Part shown: in pieces, positions 63,999 to 64,000 of the stretch
How the letters are laid out: every line of letters starts with the position of its first letter
Position numbering within the stretch: the first letter of the stretch is position 1
Assembly (NCBI GenBank): GCA_964514215.1
Contig: CAZEPW010000007.1
Coordinates: 1-64,000, forward strand
Direction of reading: 5' to 3'
Source: CAYQUC01 sp964514215
Lineage (GTDB): Bacteria; Pseudomonadota; Gammaproteobacteria; UBA6429; Thiohalophilaceae
Length of the DNA: 64,000 bases
Notes under the pieces: model-generated
What the model saw: only the letters and a program-made list of their open reading frames with translations
Database searches by the model: none
Told to the model about the DNA's origin: nothing
Program-made: the position numbers and the translations under genes

Positions 63999-64000
63999 TA

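Noticed and set aside
1..64000. CRISPR array, complete insertion sequence or intact prophage
   Set aside because: No regularly spaced repeats, no transposase and no phage structural genes were seen; only the integrase remnant at 65-268.

Overview
The window is an AT-rich chromosomal segment of a motile gammaproteobacterium. The flagellar regulators are of the FleQ/FleS/FleR type used by polar flagella of Pseudomonas and Vibrio. Sigma-54-like and sigma-28-like promoters sit in front of the flagellar operons, and YqiB-family DUF1249, dual-domain FlgJ and CheV also fit this group. I cannot name a genus. Two 100-N gaps (4309-4408, 6392-6491) show this is a scaffold. The second gap is flanked by an exact 55-bp duplication and is almost certainly an assembly artefact.

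Region 1 (1-14 kb) is mixed and accessory: a tyrosine-recombinase remnant, an AraC regulator divergent from a membrane protein, a TagD-like cytidylyltransferase divergent from a PssA-like CDP-alcohol phosphatidyltransferase, an NfsB-like nitroreductase, and two small exported proteins. It also holds a broken porin next to a broken small exported ORF, a MOSC protein, a PhnD-like binding protein, a mini-MscS, a Sel1/SPOR protein, DUF1249, and a VWA lipoprotein paired with a coiled-coil membrane protein.

Region 2 (14-26 kb, all minus strand) is fliA followed upstream by a complete chemosensory cluster. In transcription order it is STAS - cheY - cheA - cheW - parA-like - 59-aa Cys-Pro protein - giant receptor - cheR - cheD - cheB. 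The 1271-aa receptor is the most striking gene of the window: two tandem globin domains, four near-identical PAS units with an exact 125-residue period, a HAMP-like region and a signalling hairpin. It has no membrane segment and ends in a CheR-docking type tail (EWEDF).

Region 3 (26-56 kb, minus strand) is the flagellar block. In transcription order it is cheV-cheR, flgBCDEFGHIJKL, fliC, flaG, fliD-fliS-fliT-pilZ, fleQ, fleS-fleR, fliEFGHIJ, fliK. Recognisable promoters suggest a hierarchy: a sigma-70-like promoter for fleQ; sigma-54-like promoters for fleSR, fliK, flgB, fliD and flgA; sigma-28-like promoters for fliC, flgM, cheV and a GGDEF/EAL gene. The export-gate genes (fliL-R, flhAB, flhF) and the motor genes (motAB) are not in the window.

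Region 4 (56-64 kb) carries flgA-flgM-flgN, tRNA-Arg(CCT), a REC-REC-PAS-GGDEF-EAL protein, a membrane-anchored glutamate-synthase-like protein with a small partner, a SleB-type hydrolase and an LEA14-like lipoprotein cut by the window edge. Together the genes make, regulate and steer a flagellum, with a soluble, probably haem-based, gas- or redox-sensing receptor as a dedicated input.
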